Shown piece after piece: positions 1 through 7,139 of a stretch of DNA of 7,139 nucleotides (positions within the stretch are counted from its first letter, which is position 1; every line of letters starts with the position of its first letter). The position numbers were made by a program, and so were the translations under genes. Below the pieces are notes generated by a model. That model searched no databases. It was not told the DNA's origin and saw only the letters and a list, made by a program, of their open reading frames with translations. This DNA comes from Bacteroidetes bacterium GWA2_30_7 (lineage in GTDB: Bacteria > Bacteroidota > Bacteroidia > Bacteroidales > GWF2-33-38): NCBI GenBank assembly GCA_001768155.1, contig MENC01000055.1:8575-15713 (forward strand). Reading direction: 5' to 3'.

Positions 1-2259
1 TCCTTTCCACTCAGCAATTTCTCGCCATTTTAATTTCCGTAATATTGGAAAATGGTTTAAAAAAAATCCTTCAAAATGATGTTCCAAATTTACACTAACA
101 TATTGGTCGCTGGCAAACTCGTAATAATTCATTAAGTTAAATGCTGATGGGTCAAACGCATACGTTTCGTTTCCTTCGTGAAGTTGTAATAATGGATAAG
201 GCAGATTTCCCCAAATTTTCCCAAAATCAACATCATAACTTAGCCATCCTATCGGATTAATATTAAACCAATGGTGAAGTTTGAAATTAAATTTAAAGTA
301 GTTATAATCACTACCAAAAACTCCTTTTATACCTCCTATTAAATTTAGATTTAGAATAGGATATTTTGTACCAAGACTCATTCTTTCGAACTTTCCTGTT
401 AACAATTTTTCTTTATAAGCAAATCGAGTATTAAATTTTATTTCAGCAGTAGTAATTCTGTTATAACGAATTAACGTGTCGGAACTAAAAAAATCAATAT
501 TAAATGTAGGTTCTATTCTTCGATGTTTTAAATAAAGTGTATTTGAAAATCCCTGAAACCATTCTTTTTCGTATTGTAGTTTAATTTCCTGAACAATAGT
601 AAGTTTATTATTTGGGCTTCGCCGTAGAGTTGAAGCTAAAATATTATCTTCGAGAAATGCATTCTGGCTTTGTCCAATTTGCTCTACATCATATTTATAA
701 TACATTCCAAACCCCTCGCGTGGTAAATTATTAAATAAATAAATAAACCCTCCACCATATTTTATTTTTTCATCCTTAAAACCGTAAGCAATAAATGCCT
801 GAGGCATAATTTTAGTACTAAAACTGTTACTTGTTCTGACTCCAATTCTAACTCTACTACCCTCTAAATCGTTAAAACTATAAAAAGTATAGTAAGGACC
901 AAATTCTAACTTATTAATAACTTTATATCCTGTTATAAATAGCATAACAAGATTAATTGCTGATTTAAAAATTGGAACCTTTTTTATTGAGTCAACCATC
1001 GAATAAATTGCTTCTTCGCGAGGTGTTAGAGAATCATGTCGGGCAACCTTCCAGTATTCGTCATCTTTTTTCATTGCATCGTCGGTAAACTGAATTGAAG
1101 TTGCAATATTGAAAATTGAAGGGTCTTTAGGCTGATTAATAACAATATCCTTGTAGGTTGTAGATTTACGACCAAAAAAACCAACTTGCTTATCGGATAT
1201 ATTAAAATCGACAAATATTTCTTCTTCTTTTAAGAACCATACTTTGTTATCAACTCTATCGTATTCGTGCGTAACAACCATATCGTTAAGGAAATTGATG
1301 TTTGCATCTTCGGCAATACGAACCTGTACTTTTTTTATTGCAAAAGTTGTATCGTGAACCCAAAAATCTCCTGTAAATGTAGGCTCTTGTTTTCTTCTTG
1401 GTTTAAAAGAAACTTGGTAACACCACAAATTATCAATATACATACTATCTATTAGATAATATCTATAATAAACATTTCCAGAATTATTTATAGGGCTTAC
1501 AAATCCTTTATCGAAAACATTTATAAAATTATTATAAACATTAACGTTTTGATATAAGTTTCCTGTCAATTGCGAAACACTTGCGTTGTTTAATCCAGAG
1601 ATTCTATTGGCTTTAATAATTTCCTTCTCTCCTTTTGGATTTTTATTATAAAAATAATCGGATAATGTTTCGGAAATAAAAACAGGTAAATAATTTTTTC
1701 CGGTAATTGCATTAGTATCAATATAATCGAAAATAAATTGAAATTTTTTAAACACTCTTTGGTCTTTATAACCTTGGTCAATATTATTTACATCTAGCTC
1801 AATTTTGGAATATACTTCATACTGATATGAATCAATTTTATTTGGATTATTATCATCTTTATGTGCAACAATGCTATCTAAAAGAATCAACGCTGGATTT
1901 TTTCCAGGTGTTATCACAACCTCCTGAAGTTCAATATTATTGGATTGCAATTCTACATTTAATTCTTGAAATTTATTTTTTTGCACTGCATAAGATTTAT
2001 TTTTATATCCAATGTATGAAAAAATCAATGAATCTGATGGAGTTTTTGTTTCCATAAAGTATTCGCCCTTGAAATCGGTAATTGTACCAATCTTTGTATT
2101 TCTGAAAGTTATATTAACGTAGGGTAATGTTTCTTTTGTTTCGGAGTCGATAACCTTTCCCCTGATTTTAGTAATTAACGTTGCTTGCGAAAAAACAGAG
2201 AATTGAATTGATAGTAAAAGCGTAGAAATTAATAATATACGTAACACAAAACTCGGCAT
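1..2259 (-). CDS. DUF5686 family outer-membrane protein with CarboxypepD_reg-like N-terminal domain (partial, C-terminus off window)
   Basis: The minus-strand frame is open without a stop from the ATG at 2259 to the left edge, giving 753 residues; the C-terminus is missing, and by memory of the family about 60-100 residues are lost. Residues 1-25 are a signal peptide (hydrophobic core LLISTLLLSI, ending SVFSQ). Residues about 32-116 form a carboxypeptidase-regulatory-like beta-sandwich (IRGKVIDSETKETLPYVNI ... GTITDFKGEY ... IGY ... LQEVVI), as found at the N-terminus of TonB-dependent receptors. The DUF5686 body follows: NPALILLDSIVAHKDDN near 121, FTGDFWVHDTTFAIKKV near 295, and YWKVARHDSLTPREEAIY near 402. 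From about 440 onward alternating aromatic segments suggest an outer-membrane beta-barrel. The start is fixed by the signal peptide; another ATG at 2279 is out of frame and stops at once. The gene lies 40 bases after a glycosyltransferase gene and is probably co-transcribed with it. The exact role of DUF5686 proteins is unknown; an envelope function is inferred. Confidence 0.9.
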   Translation of the reverse strand, partial: MPSFVLRILLISTLLLSIQFSVFSQATLITKIRGKVIDSETKETLPYVNITFRNTKIGTITDFKGEYFMETKTPSDSLIFSYIGYKNKSYAVQKNKFQELNVELQSNNIELQEVVITPGKNPALILLDSIVAHKDDNNPNKIDSYQYEVYSKIELDVNNIDQGYKDQRVFKKFQFIFDYIDTNAITGKNYLPVFISETLSDYFYNKNPKGEKEIIKANRISGLNNASVSQLTGNLYQNVNVYNNFINVFDKGFVSPINNSGNVYYRYYLIDSMYIDNLWCYQVSFKPRRKQEPTFTGDFWVHDTTFAIKKVQVRIAEDANINFLNDMVVTHEYDRVDNKVWFLKEEEIFVDFNISDKQVGFFGRKSTTYKDIVINQPKDPSIFNIATSIQFTDDAMKKDDEYWKVARHDSLTPREEAIYSMVDSIKKVPIFKSAINLVMLFITGYKVINKLEFGPYYTFYSFNDLEGSRVRIGVRTSNSFSTKIMPQAFIAYGFKDEKIKYGGGFIYLFNNLPREGFGMYYKYDVEQIGQSQNAFLEDNILASTLRRSPNNKLTIVQEIKLQYEKEWFQGFSNTLYLKHRRIEPTFNIDFFSSDTLIRYNRITTAEIKFNTRFAYKEKLLTGKFERMSLGTKYPILNLNLIGGIKGVFGSDYNYFKFNFKLHHWFNINPIGWLSYDVDFGKIWGNLPYPLLQLHEGNETYAFDPSAFNLMNYYEFASDQYVSVNLEHHFEGFFLNHFPILRKLKWREIAEWKG

Positions 2260-2299
2260 TAGAATATGTCTAAAAACATGGCAATTTAACAAAATTATA

Positions 2300-3439
2300 C
2301 TAATAATTATATTTTCTGCCCTTCCATGTGAATGACTGCGAAAATAACGACAAAAATCCTATCGTTATATTATAAAATAAGTAAACAATTTCAAATGGCA
2401 ATAAAAGCAATAATAAATTTTTTATTTTGTATGTTCTATTTACATAACTAAGTAATATAATATCTATTAGCGATTTAATTAAAAATACAATTATAAATAC
2501 CTGCAAATAATATTTATTAAAGCATGAAAATACTAATAATAATATTTCGGAAATAGCAATTGTTAATACTAATAAGGCTGTAATTTTTGAAAAACTATCG
2601 TTATAATATTTAGCTTTTGATGCCCACCTAATTCGTTGGCTAATAAAGCTTTTTAAATTAATACTGGAATTTGTTGTTACTATTGCATTTTCGGTGAATA
2701 AGTATCCGATTTTATTTTTTGAATTATTTTTTATTGAGTGTAGCAAAAACATATCATCGCCCGAGGCAATTTCGTTTTTAATATCGGCTTCAAGAAAGTG
2801 TTTTTTTTGATATACCAAATTTGCACCATTACACATTATTGGATTATTTATACCTGCACTTCCAATTGATGATGCCTGAAGACTCAAAAATTCTATTTCC
2901 TGAAATTTTCCGAAAAAACTATTTGATGAAGCAATTTTTACAGGTGCAATTATCAGAACACAATTTTCTTGTGATTGAAAATTGGCAATTTCGTTTAGCC
3001 ACAATTTATTATGACTGCAATCGGCATCAGTTGCTACAATTAAATCAAAATCAGCATTATTAATCCCTAACTTTAAGGCTTCTTTCTTTCCCGAAATAAT
3101 ATTGCTTAATATTTTTATTGAAATTTGAGGATGATTTTCAGCTACTTTTCTTGCAATTTCCATTGAATTATCTGTAGAAAAATCGTCAATTAATATAACT
3201 TGATATTGAGCTTTTGGATAATGCTGATTTGCTAAATTCGTAATTAGGTTTTCAATATTTTTTTCTTCGTTTCGAAAAGGAATTACGATACTGAATTTTA
3301 AGTTTTTATTGTTATCGCTACGTAATTCTAAAATGTTTTTATTAAGCTTCTTTATTTGAAAAACTCCTATTATAAAAGCCGAAATCAGAATAATATAATC
3401 GATGAGTATAAACGCAATTATTATTAGAACAAATATCAT
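2300..3439 (-). CDS. Membrane-bound glycosyltransferase family 2 (processive-type, QRxRW motif)
   Basis: This complete gene of 379 residues encodes an inner-membrane enzyme expected to transfer a sugar from a nucleotide-sugar donor on the cytoplasmic face. One N-terminal membrane helix (residues about 1-28) precedes a GT-A catalytic domain: FSIVIPFRNEEKNIENL (49-65), the nucleotide-binding VILIDDFSTDNS (81-92), the metal-binding DAD (138-140), GANLVY (205-210), the general-base region SGDD (226-229) and QRIRWASK (268-275), equivalent to the Q(Q/R)xRW motif of processive GT2 enzymes. Hydrophobic helices follow at about 285-305, 310-332 and 341-366, and the tail reads SFTWKGRKY. The architecture resembles IcaA/PgaC-like and carotenoid or lipid glycosyltransferases, so polymer synthesis and glycolipid formation are both possible; the substrate cannot be read from the sequence. 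There is no clear ribosome-binding site, which is normal in Bacteroidetes. It is the first visible gene of the minus-strand unit, ahead of the DUF5686 gene. Confidence 0.92.
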   Translation of the reverse strand: MIFVLIIIAFILIDYIILISAFIIGVFQIKKLNKNILELRSDNNKNLKFSIVIPFRNEEKNIENLITNLANQHYPKAQYQVILIDDFSTDNSMEIARKVAENHPQISIKILSNIISGKKEALKLGINNADFDLIVATDADCSHNKLWLNEIANFQSQENCVLIIAPVKIASSNSFFGKFQEIEFLSLQASSIGSAGINNPIMCNGANLVYQKKHFLEADIKNEIASGDDMFLLHSIKNNSKNKIGYLFTENAIVTTNSSINLKSFISQRIRWASKAKYYNDSFSKITALLVLTIAISEILLLVFSCFNKYYLQVFIIVFLIKSLIDIILLSYVNRTYKIKNLLLLLLPFEIVYLFYNITIGFLSLFSQSFTWKGRKYNY

Positions 3440-3618
3440 TTATTATTAGCGAATTAAAATTTAAAAGTAATATTTTTTAAATGCAAATCAACTGTAATAA
3501 AAAAGTTGTGCCGATGTTATACATTAACAAACTCTATTGCAGAAAAAATAATATGAACTCTTGATTATATTAAGTTATTATCTAATATTTTAGTCAAAGC
3601 GGGGTCTCTACATGATTG

Positions 3619-3700
3619 CTCTAACTGTCTAAATCAGGTGTATTTCACCTGTTTTTTACATTCTGTGAGCGAAAACATTTCGCACAAGCAACGGTTAGCG
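3619..3700. other. Intergenic structured inverted-repeat element (two hairpins inside an 8-bp closing stem; weakly attC-like)
   Basis: The 327 bases between the divergent genes hold no convincing coding region. Within them, CTAACTGT (3621-3628) can pair with ACGGTTAG (3691-3698) over eight positions with one G-T wobble. This encloses two hairpins: CAGGTG/CACCTG (3635-3640 and 3646-3651, loop TATTT) and GCGAAA/TTTCGC (3671-3676 side, loop ACA, to 3685 at most). The whole would fold as a three-way junction. The outer boxes CTCTAAC (3619-3625) and GTTAGCG (3694-3700), with ACAAGC just before the latter, partly resemble the R''/R' and L' boxes of integron attC sites (RYYYAAC and GTTRRRY), and 82 bases is within the attC size range. 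However, no matching L'' box is visible and both R boxes deviate. It could be a structured RNA, a regulatory leader or a recombination relic. The pairing is seen; the function is not known. Confidence 0.35.
3635..3657 (+). terminator. Rho-independent terminator-like hairpin
   Basis: CAGGTG, loop TATTT, CACCTG, followed directly by six T residues (3652-3657), has the form of an intrinsic terminator reading to the right. The stem is only six base pairs, though GC-rich for this DNA. No plus-strand gene is recognisable between 3440 and the hairpin, so it either ends an unseen short transcript, acts as an attenuator before the restriction-modification gene, or insulates that gene from read-through. 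On the minus strand the base run after the stem is not a good T-tract, and the minus-strand genes start further left. Confidence 0.4.
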
Positions 3701-3718
3701 ATTTATTTTGCTTATTTC

Positions 3719-3748
3719 TATGAAACTATTACAAAATATATAAATTTG
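3719..3748 (+). promoter_or_regulatory. Candidate Bacteroidetes-type promoter of the restriction-modification gene
   Basis: TAAATTTG at 3741-3748 is a perfect match to the TAnnTTTG -7 box used by the Bacteroidetes primary sigma factor. The -33 element is weak: TATG at 3719-3722 lies 18 bases upstream, while a clean TTTG at 3707-3710 is too far away (30 bases). Transcription would start near 3753-3756, leaving a very short leader of about a dozen bases before the ATG at 3767. The position just before a large gene supports the call; AT-rich DNA makes chance matches possible. Confidence 0.45.
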
Positions 3749-3766
3749 TAAAGAGAAAAAAATGTA

Positions 3767-6700
3767 ATGAAGATTAATACCATATCACCCAAGAAAGCAT
3801 TAAATAAAGCATTTCTAAAGCAGAAACCTTTACGTTGCGAGATTGATTTATTTAAAACTAATCTTATAAATCTTCTAAATAAAATTGACGAAATTGAAAG
3901 AGAAGAAAATCAAAAAAATCATATCCGCGATTTCCTTCGAGATACTTATTACAAAGATTCAAACGAAATAAATACAAAAGATACAAAAGACCTTGTTATT
4001 CATCTTGGAAAATCTAATAAAGACAAAGTCGGAGTTATTATCGAAGCCAAAAGACCAAGCAATAAAACCGAAATGCTTTCCGCAGAAAAACCAAATGTTA
4101 AGGCATTTCAGGAATTGGTTTTATATTATTTGCGTGAACGAATCGAAGAAAATAATATCGACGTAAAATATTGCATCGCTACAAATATTTACGAATGGTA
4201 CATAATAGAAGCATCATATTTTGAAAAACTATTTTTCCGTAATAAATCTTTTGTAAAAGATTATGAGCAATGGCGTGATGGAAAAAAAGTAACAAAAGAC
4301 ACTAATTTATTTTACAACGAAATTGTAAAACCTTTTGTTGATAAACTTGACGAAGAAGTTCCCTGCACTTATTTCGATATTCGCAATTACGAAAAAGTAT
4401 TGAAAAATGACGACAAAGAAGATGACAATAACCTGATAGCACTTTTCAAAATTCTTTCACCATATCATTTACTAAAAACGCCATTTGCCAACGATAGTAA
4501 CTCGTTAAATGATAAGTTTTATAAGGAATTATTACACATTATCGGACTTGAAGAGACAAAAGAAGGAGGCAAAAATATAATACGCCGAAAAAAGGAAAAT
4601 AGAAATTCGGGTTCACTGCTCGAAAATACTATTAATGCAATTGAAACCGAAGACCCATTGCATCGTATTCCTGATATAAGCATGTATGGCGACAACAAAC
4701 AAGACCAGATTTATAACGTAGCTCTTGAACTTTGTATTACTTGGATAAACCGTATTTTGTTTTTAAAACTATTGGAAGGTCAATTGGTTAATTATCACAA
4801 AGCTCCCTCTCCAAAGGAGAGTGCGAGGGGAGAGGTGAATTTCCACTTTTTGAACACAGAAACTATTCACGATTTCGACGAGCTTTTTAAATTATTCCAT
4901 AAGGTTTTAGCCGTAAACATTAACGACCGAACTGATGCTATAAAAGCCAAATACAGTCATGTTCCGTATTTAAACAGTTCGCTTTTTGAAATTAGCGAAC
5001 TTGAAGACCAGTCAATAAAAATTAATTCGCTCGATAATTCCGAACAATTCGAATTAATCAATAATACTATTCTTAAAGACATAAAGAAAAAAAACAATAC
5101 TCTCACAACACTTGAATATTTGTTTAAATTTTTAGATTCTTACGATTTTGCAAGCGAGGGAGTATCTGAAATTCAGGAAGAAAACAAAGGAATTATTAAC
5201 GCTTCTGTTCTTGGAAAAGTTTTTGAAAAAATAAACGGTTATAAAGACGGTTCAATTTTTACACCCGGATTTATTACAATGTATATGTGTCGTAAATCGG
5301 TAAGACTTGCAGTAATCCAGAAATTTAAAGAAAAATATAATTGGAATATTGAAAAATTTGAAGACCTTAAAAATTATCTGACAGATAGAAGAAGTAGCAA
5401 AGACATATTAGAATTTAACACATTAATCAATTCTTTGAAAATGTGTGACCCCGCCGTTGGCAGTGGTCATTTCTTAGTATCGTTGCTCAATGAAATTATT
5501 GCAATAAAATATGAGTTAGGTTTATTAGCAGATGAAAACGGAATCCGAATTAATGATTATGAAATAACTATTGAAAACGACGAACTAATTTTAACCGACC
5601 AAAACGATGAACTTTTTGAATATTCAATTAGCAACAGAAAACCTTTAACAAAAGAAATTCAAAGAGTTCAGAAAACATTATTTCGGGAGAAACAAACCAT
5701 AATAGAAAACTGTTTGTTCGGTGTTGACATTAATCCAAATTCTGTAAAAATTTGTCGCTTACGCTTGTGGATTGAACTATTAAAAAATGCTTATTATAAA
5801 GAAGATACAAATTATACAGAACTCGAAACCCTACCAAATATTGACATTAATATTAAATGCGGAAATAGTTTGATAAGCCGATTTCCCTTAAACTCAGACT
5901 TAAAAAGAATTGCAAAAAATTCAAAATGGACAATTTTTTCTTATCAGAATGCAGTTGAAGCTTATAAAAATAGTACCGACAAACAAGCAAAAAAAGTACT
6001 TGAAAAATTTATTTCCGACATTAAAACTAATTATATTACAACTATTCAGCAGAATAACTCTAAACTGCAAAAATATTATAAACTCAAAAGTGAATACGAT
6101 TATTTGTATCCCGAAAATGGATTATTTGTTTCTGAACCAGAAGTTGATTACGGTGGTTCTTTAAAAAAACGTGAAGAACAAAAACAAAAACTCAAAGAAG
6201 AAATTAATAAATTACGACTTGATATTGAAGAAGATAAACAATTTTATTCAAAGAATAATGCATTTGAGTGGCGTTTTGAATTTCCTGAAGTATTAAATGA
6301 TAATGGCGATTTTATTGGTTTTGATTTAATTATTGGAAATCCGCCTTATATTGAACATAAAAGACTTGCTCATATTAGTTCATTTTTGAGAGAAAAATAC
6401 AAAGTATATTATAGTAGTGCCGATATTAGTAGTTATTTTTTTGAGTTGGGAATTAATATTTTAAAAGAAAAAGGAATTGTTTCATTCATAAATACAAATA
6501 AGTTTTTCAAAACCGAATATGGAAAACCATTAAGAGAATTTATTTCTAATTTCAAATTAAATTATATTGTTAATTTTGAGCAAGTTCCAATTTTTGATGT
6601 TGCATTAGTTTCAAGTTTAATTATTTTATTTGAAAAAAACATTGAGAAAATTAATACTCAAATTTGCGAATTTTATAAAGAACCTTCCCCAAAAGAAAAT

Positions 6701-7139
6701 TTTATATATGAGTTAAAAAAACGCTTCCAGATTTTTGATAAAGAAAAATTAAATTCAGATGCTTGGTCTTTTAATAATTCTAATATCAACGAATTGTTTG
6801 AAAAAATCTACAGAAAAGGAAGAAAAATAAAGGAAATTGAAAGTATTGATATTAAAAGAGGTGTAACTACCGGTTTCGACCCGGCATTTATTATTTCAAA
6901 AGAAAAAGCAGAAGAATTAATAAAATTAGATAAAAATAACAAGCAGATTATTAAACCTTTATTAAAAGGTGCTCACATAAAAAAGTATTATTCATTAAAT
7001 TCTGAGTTGAATTTAATTTTCACCCGTAGAGGTATTAATATTGAAAAATTGTTAATATTAAAAGAATATTTGAAGATTTTTTATGAAGATTTAAAACCAA
7101 ACAATGATAACGAATCCAAAGGGAGAAAACCTGAAGAAT
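3767..7139 (+). CDS. Single-chain Type IIG (Eco57I-like) restriction-modification enzyme: nuclease, N6-adenine methyltransferase and TaqI-like specificity domain (partial, C-terminus off window)
   Basis: One frame is open for 1124 codons from the ATG at 3767 to the right edge; the 3' end is missing. An in-frame TAA at 3749 and the absence of another start between fix the N-terminus. The enzyme should cut unmodified foreign DNA and methylate adenine at the same site in host DNA, using S-adenosylmethionine. Domains: an N-terminal PD-(D/E)XK-type nuclease with D75 (KDLVIH) and E93-A-K95 (GVIIEAKRP), probably the domain catalogued as DUF7149; a helical linker; a methyltransferase with motif I DPAVGSGHF (561-569), GVDINPNS (652-659), CGNSLI (698-703), FEWRFEFPEVL (833-843) and catalytic NPPY (858-861); then a TaqI-C-like recognition domain starting near IKRGVTTGFDPAFI (1029) and IIKPLLKGAHIKKYY (1061). 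A charged, probable coiled coil lies at about 795-832. All key residues seen are intact. No separate specificity or nuclease gene is visible, as expected for Type IIG. Residues 346-358 come from an inserted palindromic repeat. Recognition sequence is unknown. Confidence 0.93.
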   Translation, partial: MKINTISPKKALNKAFLKQKPLRCEIDLFKTNLINLLNKIDEIEREENQKNHIRDFLRDTYYKDSNEINTKDTKDLVIHLGKSNKDKVGVIIEAKRPSNKTEMLSAEKPNVKAFQELVLYYLRERIEENNIDVKYCIATNIYEWYIIEASYFEKLFFRNKSFVKDYEQWRDGKKVTKDTNLFYNEIVKPFVDKLDEEVPCTYFDIRNYEKVLKNDDKEDDNNLIALFKILSPYHLLKTPFANDSNSLNDKFYKELLHIIGLEETKEGGKNIIRRKKENRNSGSLLENTINAIETEDPLHRIPDISMYGDNKQDQIYNVALELCITWINRILFLKLLEGQLVNYHKAPSPKESARGEVNFHFLNTETIHDFDELFKLFHKVLAVNINDRTDAIKAKYSHVPYLNSSLFEISELEDQSIKINSLDNSEQFELINNTILKDIKKKNNTLTTLEYLFKFLDSYDFASEGVSEIQEENKGIINASVLGKVFEKINGYKDGSIFTPGFITMYMCRKSVRLAVIQKFKEKYNWNIEKFEDLKNYLTDRRSSKDILEFNTLINSLKMCDPAVGSGHFLVSLLNEIIAIKYELGLLADENGIRINDYEITIENDELILTDQNDELFEYSISNRKPLTKEIQRVQKTLFREKQTIIENCLFGVDINPNSVKICRLRLWIELLKNAYYKEDTNYTELETLPNIDINIKCGNSLISRFPLNSDLKRIAKNSKWTIFSYQNAVEAYKNSTDKQAKKVLEKFISDIKTNYITTIQQNNSKLQKYYKLKSEYDYLYPENGLFVSEPEVDYGGSLKKREEQKQKLKEEINKLRLDIEEDKQFYSKNNAFEWRFEFPEVLNDNGDFIGFDLIIGNPPYIEHKRLAHISSFLREKYKVYYSSADISSYFFELGINILKEKGIVSFINTNKFFKTEYGKPLREFISNFKLNYIVNFEQVPIFDVALVSSLIILFEKNIEKINTQICEFYKEPSPKENFIYELKKRFQIFDKEKLNSDAWSFNNSNINELFEKIYRKGRKIKEIESIDIKRGVTTGFDPAFIISKEKAEELIKLDKNNKQIIKPLLKGAHIKKYYSLNSELNLIFTRRGINIEKLLILKEYLKIFYEDLKPNNDNESKGRKPEE
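4803..4835. repeat. GC-rich palindromic repeat element embedded in frame in the restriction-modification gene
   Basis: CTCTCC (4807-4812) and GGAGAG (4816-4821) form a perfect stem around an AAA loop, and a second GGAGAGG (4829-4835) can pair with CCTCTCC (4806-4812) instead. The 33 bases are about 64% GC (21 of 33), in sharp contrast to the surrounding AT-rich gene. From memory, this pattern (CCCTCTCC, short spacer, GGAGAGGG, then a GGGGAGAGGTG-like tail) matches a family of dispersed palindromic repeats common between and within genes of Bacteroidetes; I cannot search for copies here. It reads through in frame and encodes residues 346-358 of the enzyme (APSPKESARGEVN), between NYHK and FHFLN. 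Confidence 0.65.

Noticed and set aside
1267..2057. Small open frames on both strands (1267-1455 +, 1590-1781 -, 1827-2057 +) inside the DUF5686 gene
   Set aside because: They lie within a continuous, well-recognised coding frame on the minus strand and have no family resemblance; they are shadows of it.
2821..3063. Plus-strand open frame of 80 codons opposite the glycosyltransferase
   Set aside because: It is antisense to the conserved catalytic domain of the GT2 gene and has no sign of being a real protein.
3505..3530. GTTATAC...TTAAC sequence as a second attC-like or attachment core paired with 3694-3700
   Set aside because: Only four to five bases match between the two places and no inverted partner box is found at a suitable distance.
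3440..3600. Promoter for the minus-strand glycosyltransferase unit
   Set aside because: No minus-strand TAnnTTTG box with a proper upstream partner is present; the nearest, around the CAAACTCTA at 3529-3537, has one base too many between the TA and TTTG halves and no -33 element.
3557..3751. Open plus-strand frame of about 64 codons in the intergenic region, ending in TAA in the same phase as the restriction-modification gene
   Set aside because: It has no ATG start, overlaps the terminator-like hairpin and the inverted repeats, and its translation shows no recognisable protein character. Chance openness is the simplest reading.
5087..5094. Run of eight A residues in the restriction-modification gene as a phase-variation tract (similar runs of seven at 4282-4288 and near 6163)
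   Set aside because: Such short A runs are expected in AT-rich DNA coding for lysine, and there are several of similar length, including an eight-T run in the glycosyltransferase gene. Nothing singles one out as a switch.
5910..6164. Plus-strand open frame of 84 codons in another phase of the restriction-modification gene
   Set aside because: The large gene is intact across this stretch; the short frame is a by-product of Lys/Asn-rich coding sequence.

Overview
The window looks like chromosomal DNA of a member of the Bacteroidetes (Bacteroidota). The base composition is strongly AT-rich and start codons lack clear Shine-Dalgarno sequences. A perfect TAnnTTTG promoter box, typical of the phylum, stands before the large plus-strand gene. 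One gene encodes a carboxypeptidase-regulatory-like/DUF5686 outer-membrane protein, a family essentially confined to this phylum. The genus cannot be named from the sequence alone.

Layout. Positions 1-3439 hold a minus-strand, two-gene unit: a membrane glycosyltransferase of family GT2 (3439 down to 2300), then after 40 bases a DUF5686 cell-envelope protein (2259 down to the left edge, C-terminus missing). Positions 3440-3766 are a divergent intergenic region. It holds an inverted-repeat element with two hairpins inside a closing stem, one hairpin having a T-tract and looking like a terminator, followed by a candidate promoter. From 3767 to the right edge runs one long plus-strand gene, open for 1124 codons without a stop. 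It encodes a single-chain restriction-modification enzyme of the Type IIG/Eco57I-like kind: PD-(D/E)XK nuclease at the N-terminus, N6-adenine methyltransferase in the middle, and a TaqI-like target-recognition domain that has begun when the window ends.

How they work together. The two minus-strand genes are envelope housekeeping or polymer genes and are probably co-transcribed. The restriction-modification gene is an independent, oppositely transcribed defence gene; its gene type and the structured element before it suggest a horizontally acquired block next to a core operon. The most unusual detail is a GC-rich palindromic repeat of about 33 bases embedded in frame in the restriction-modification gene (4803-4835), where it adds about a dozen residues to a linker. 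I found no rRNA, tRNA, CRISPR array, transposase or integrase gene. No fully novel system is demonstrable here.
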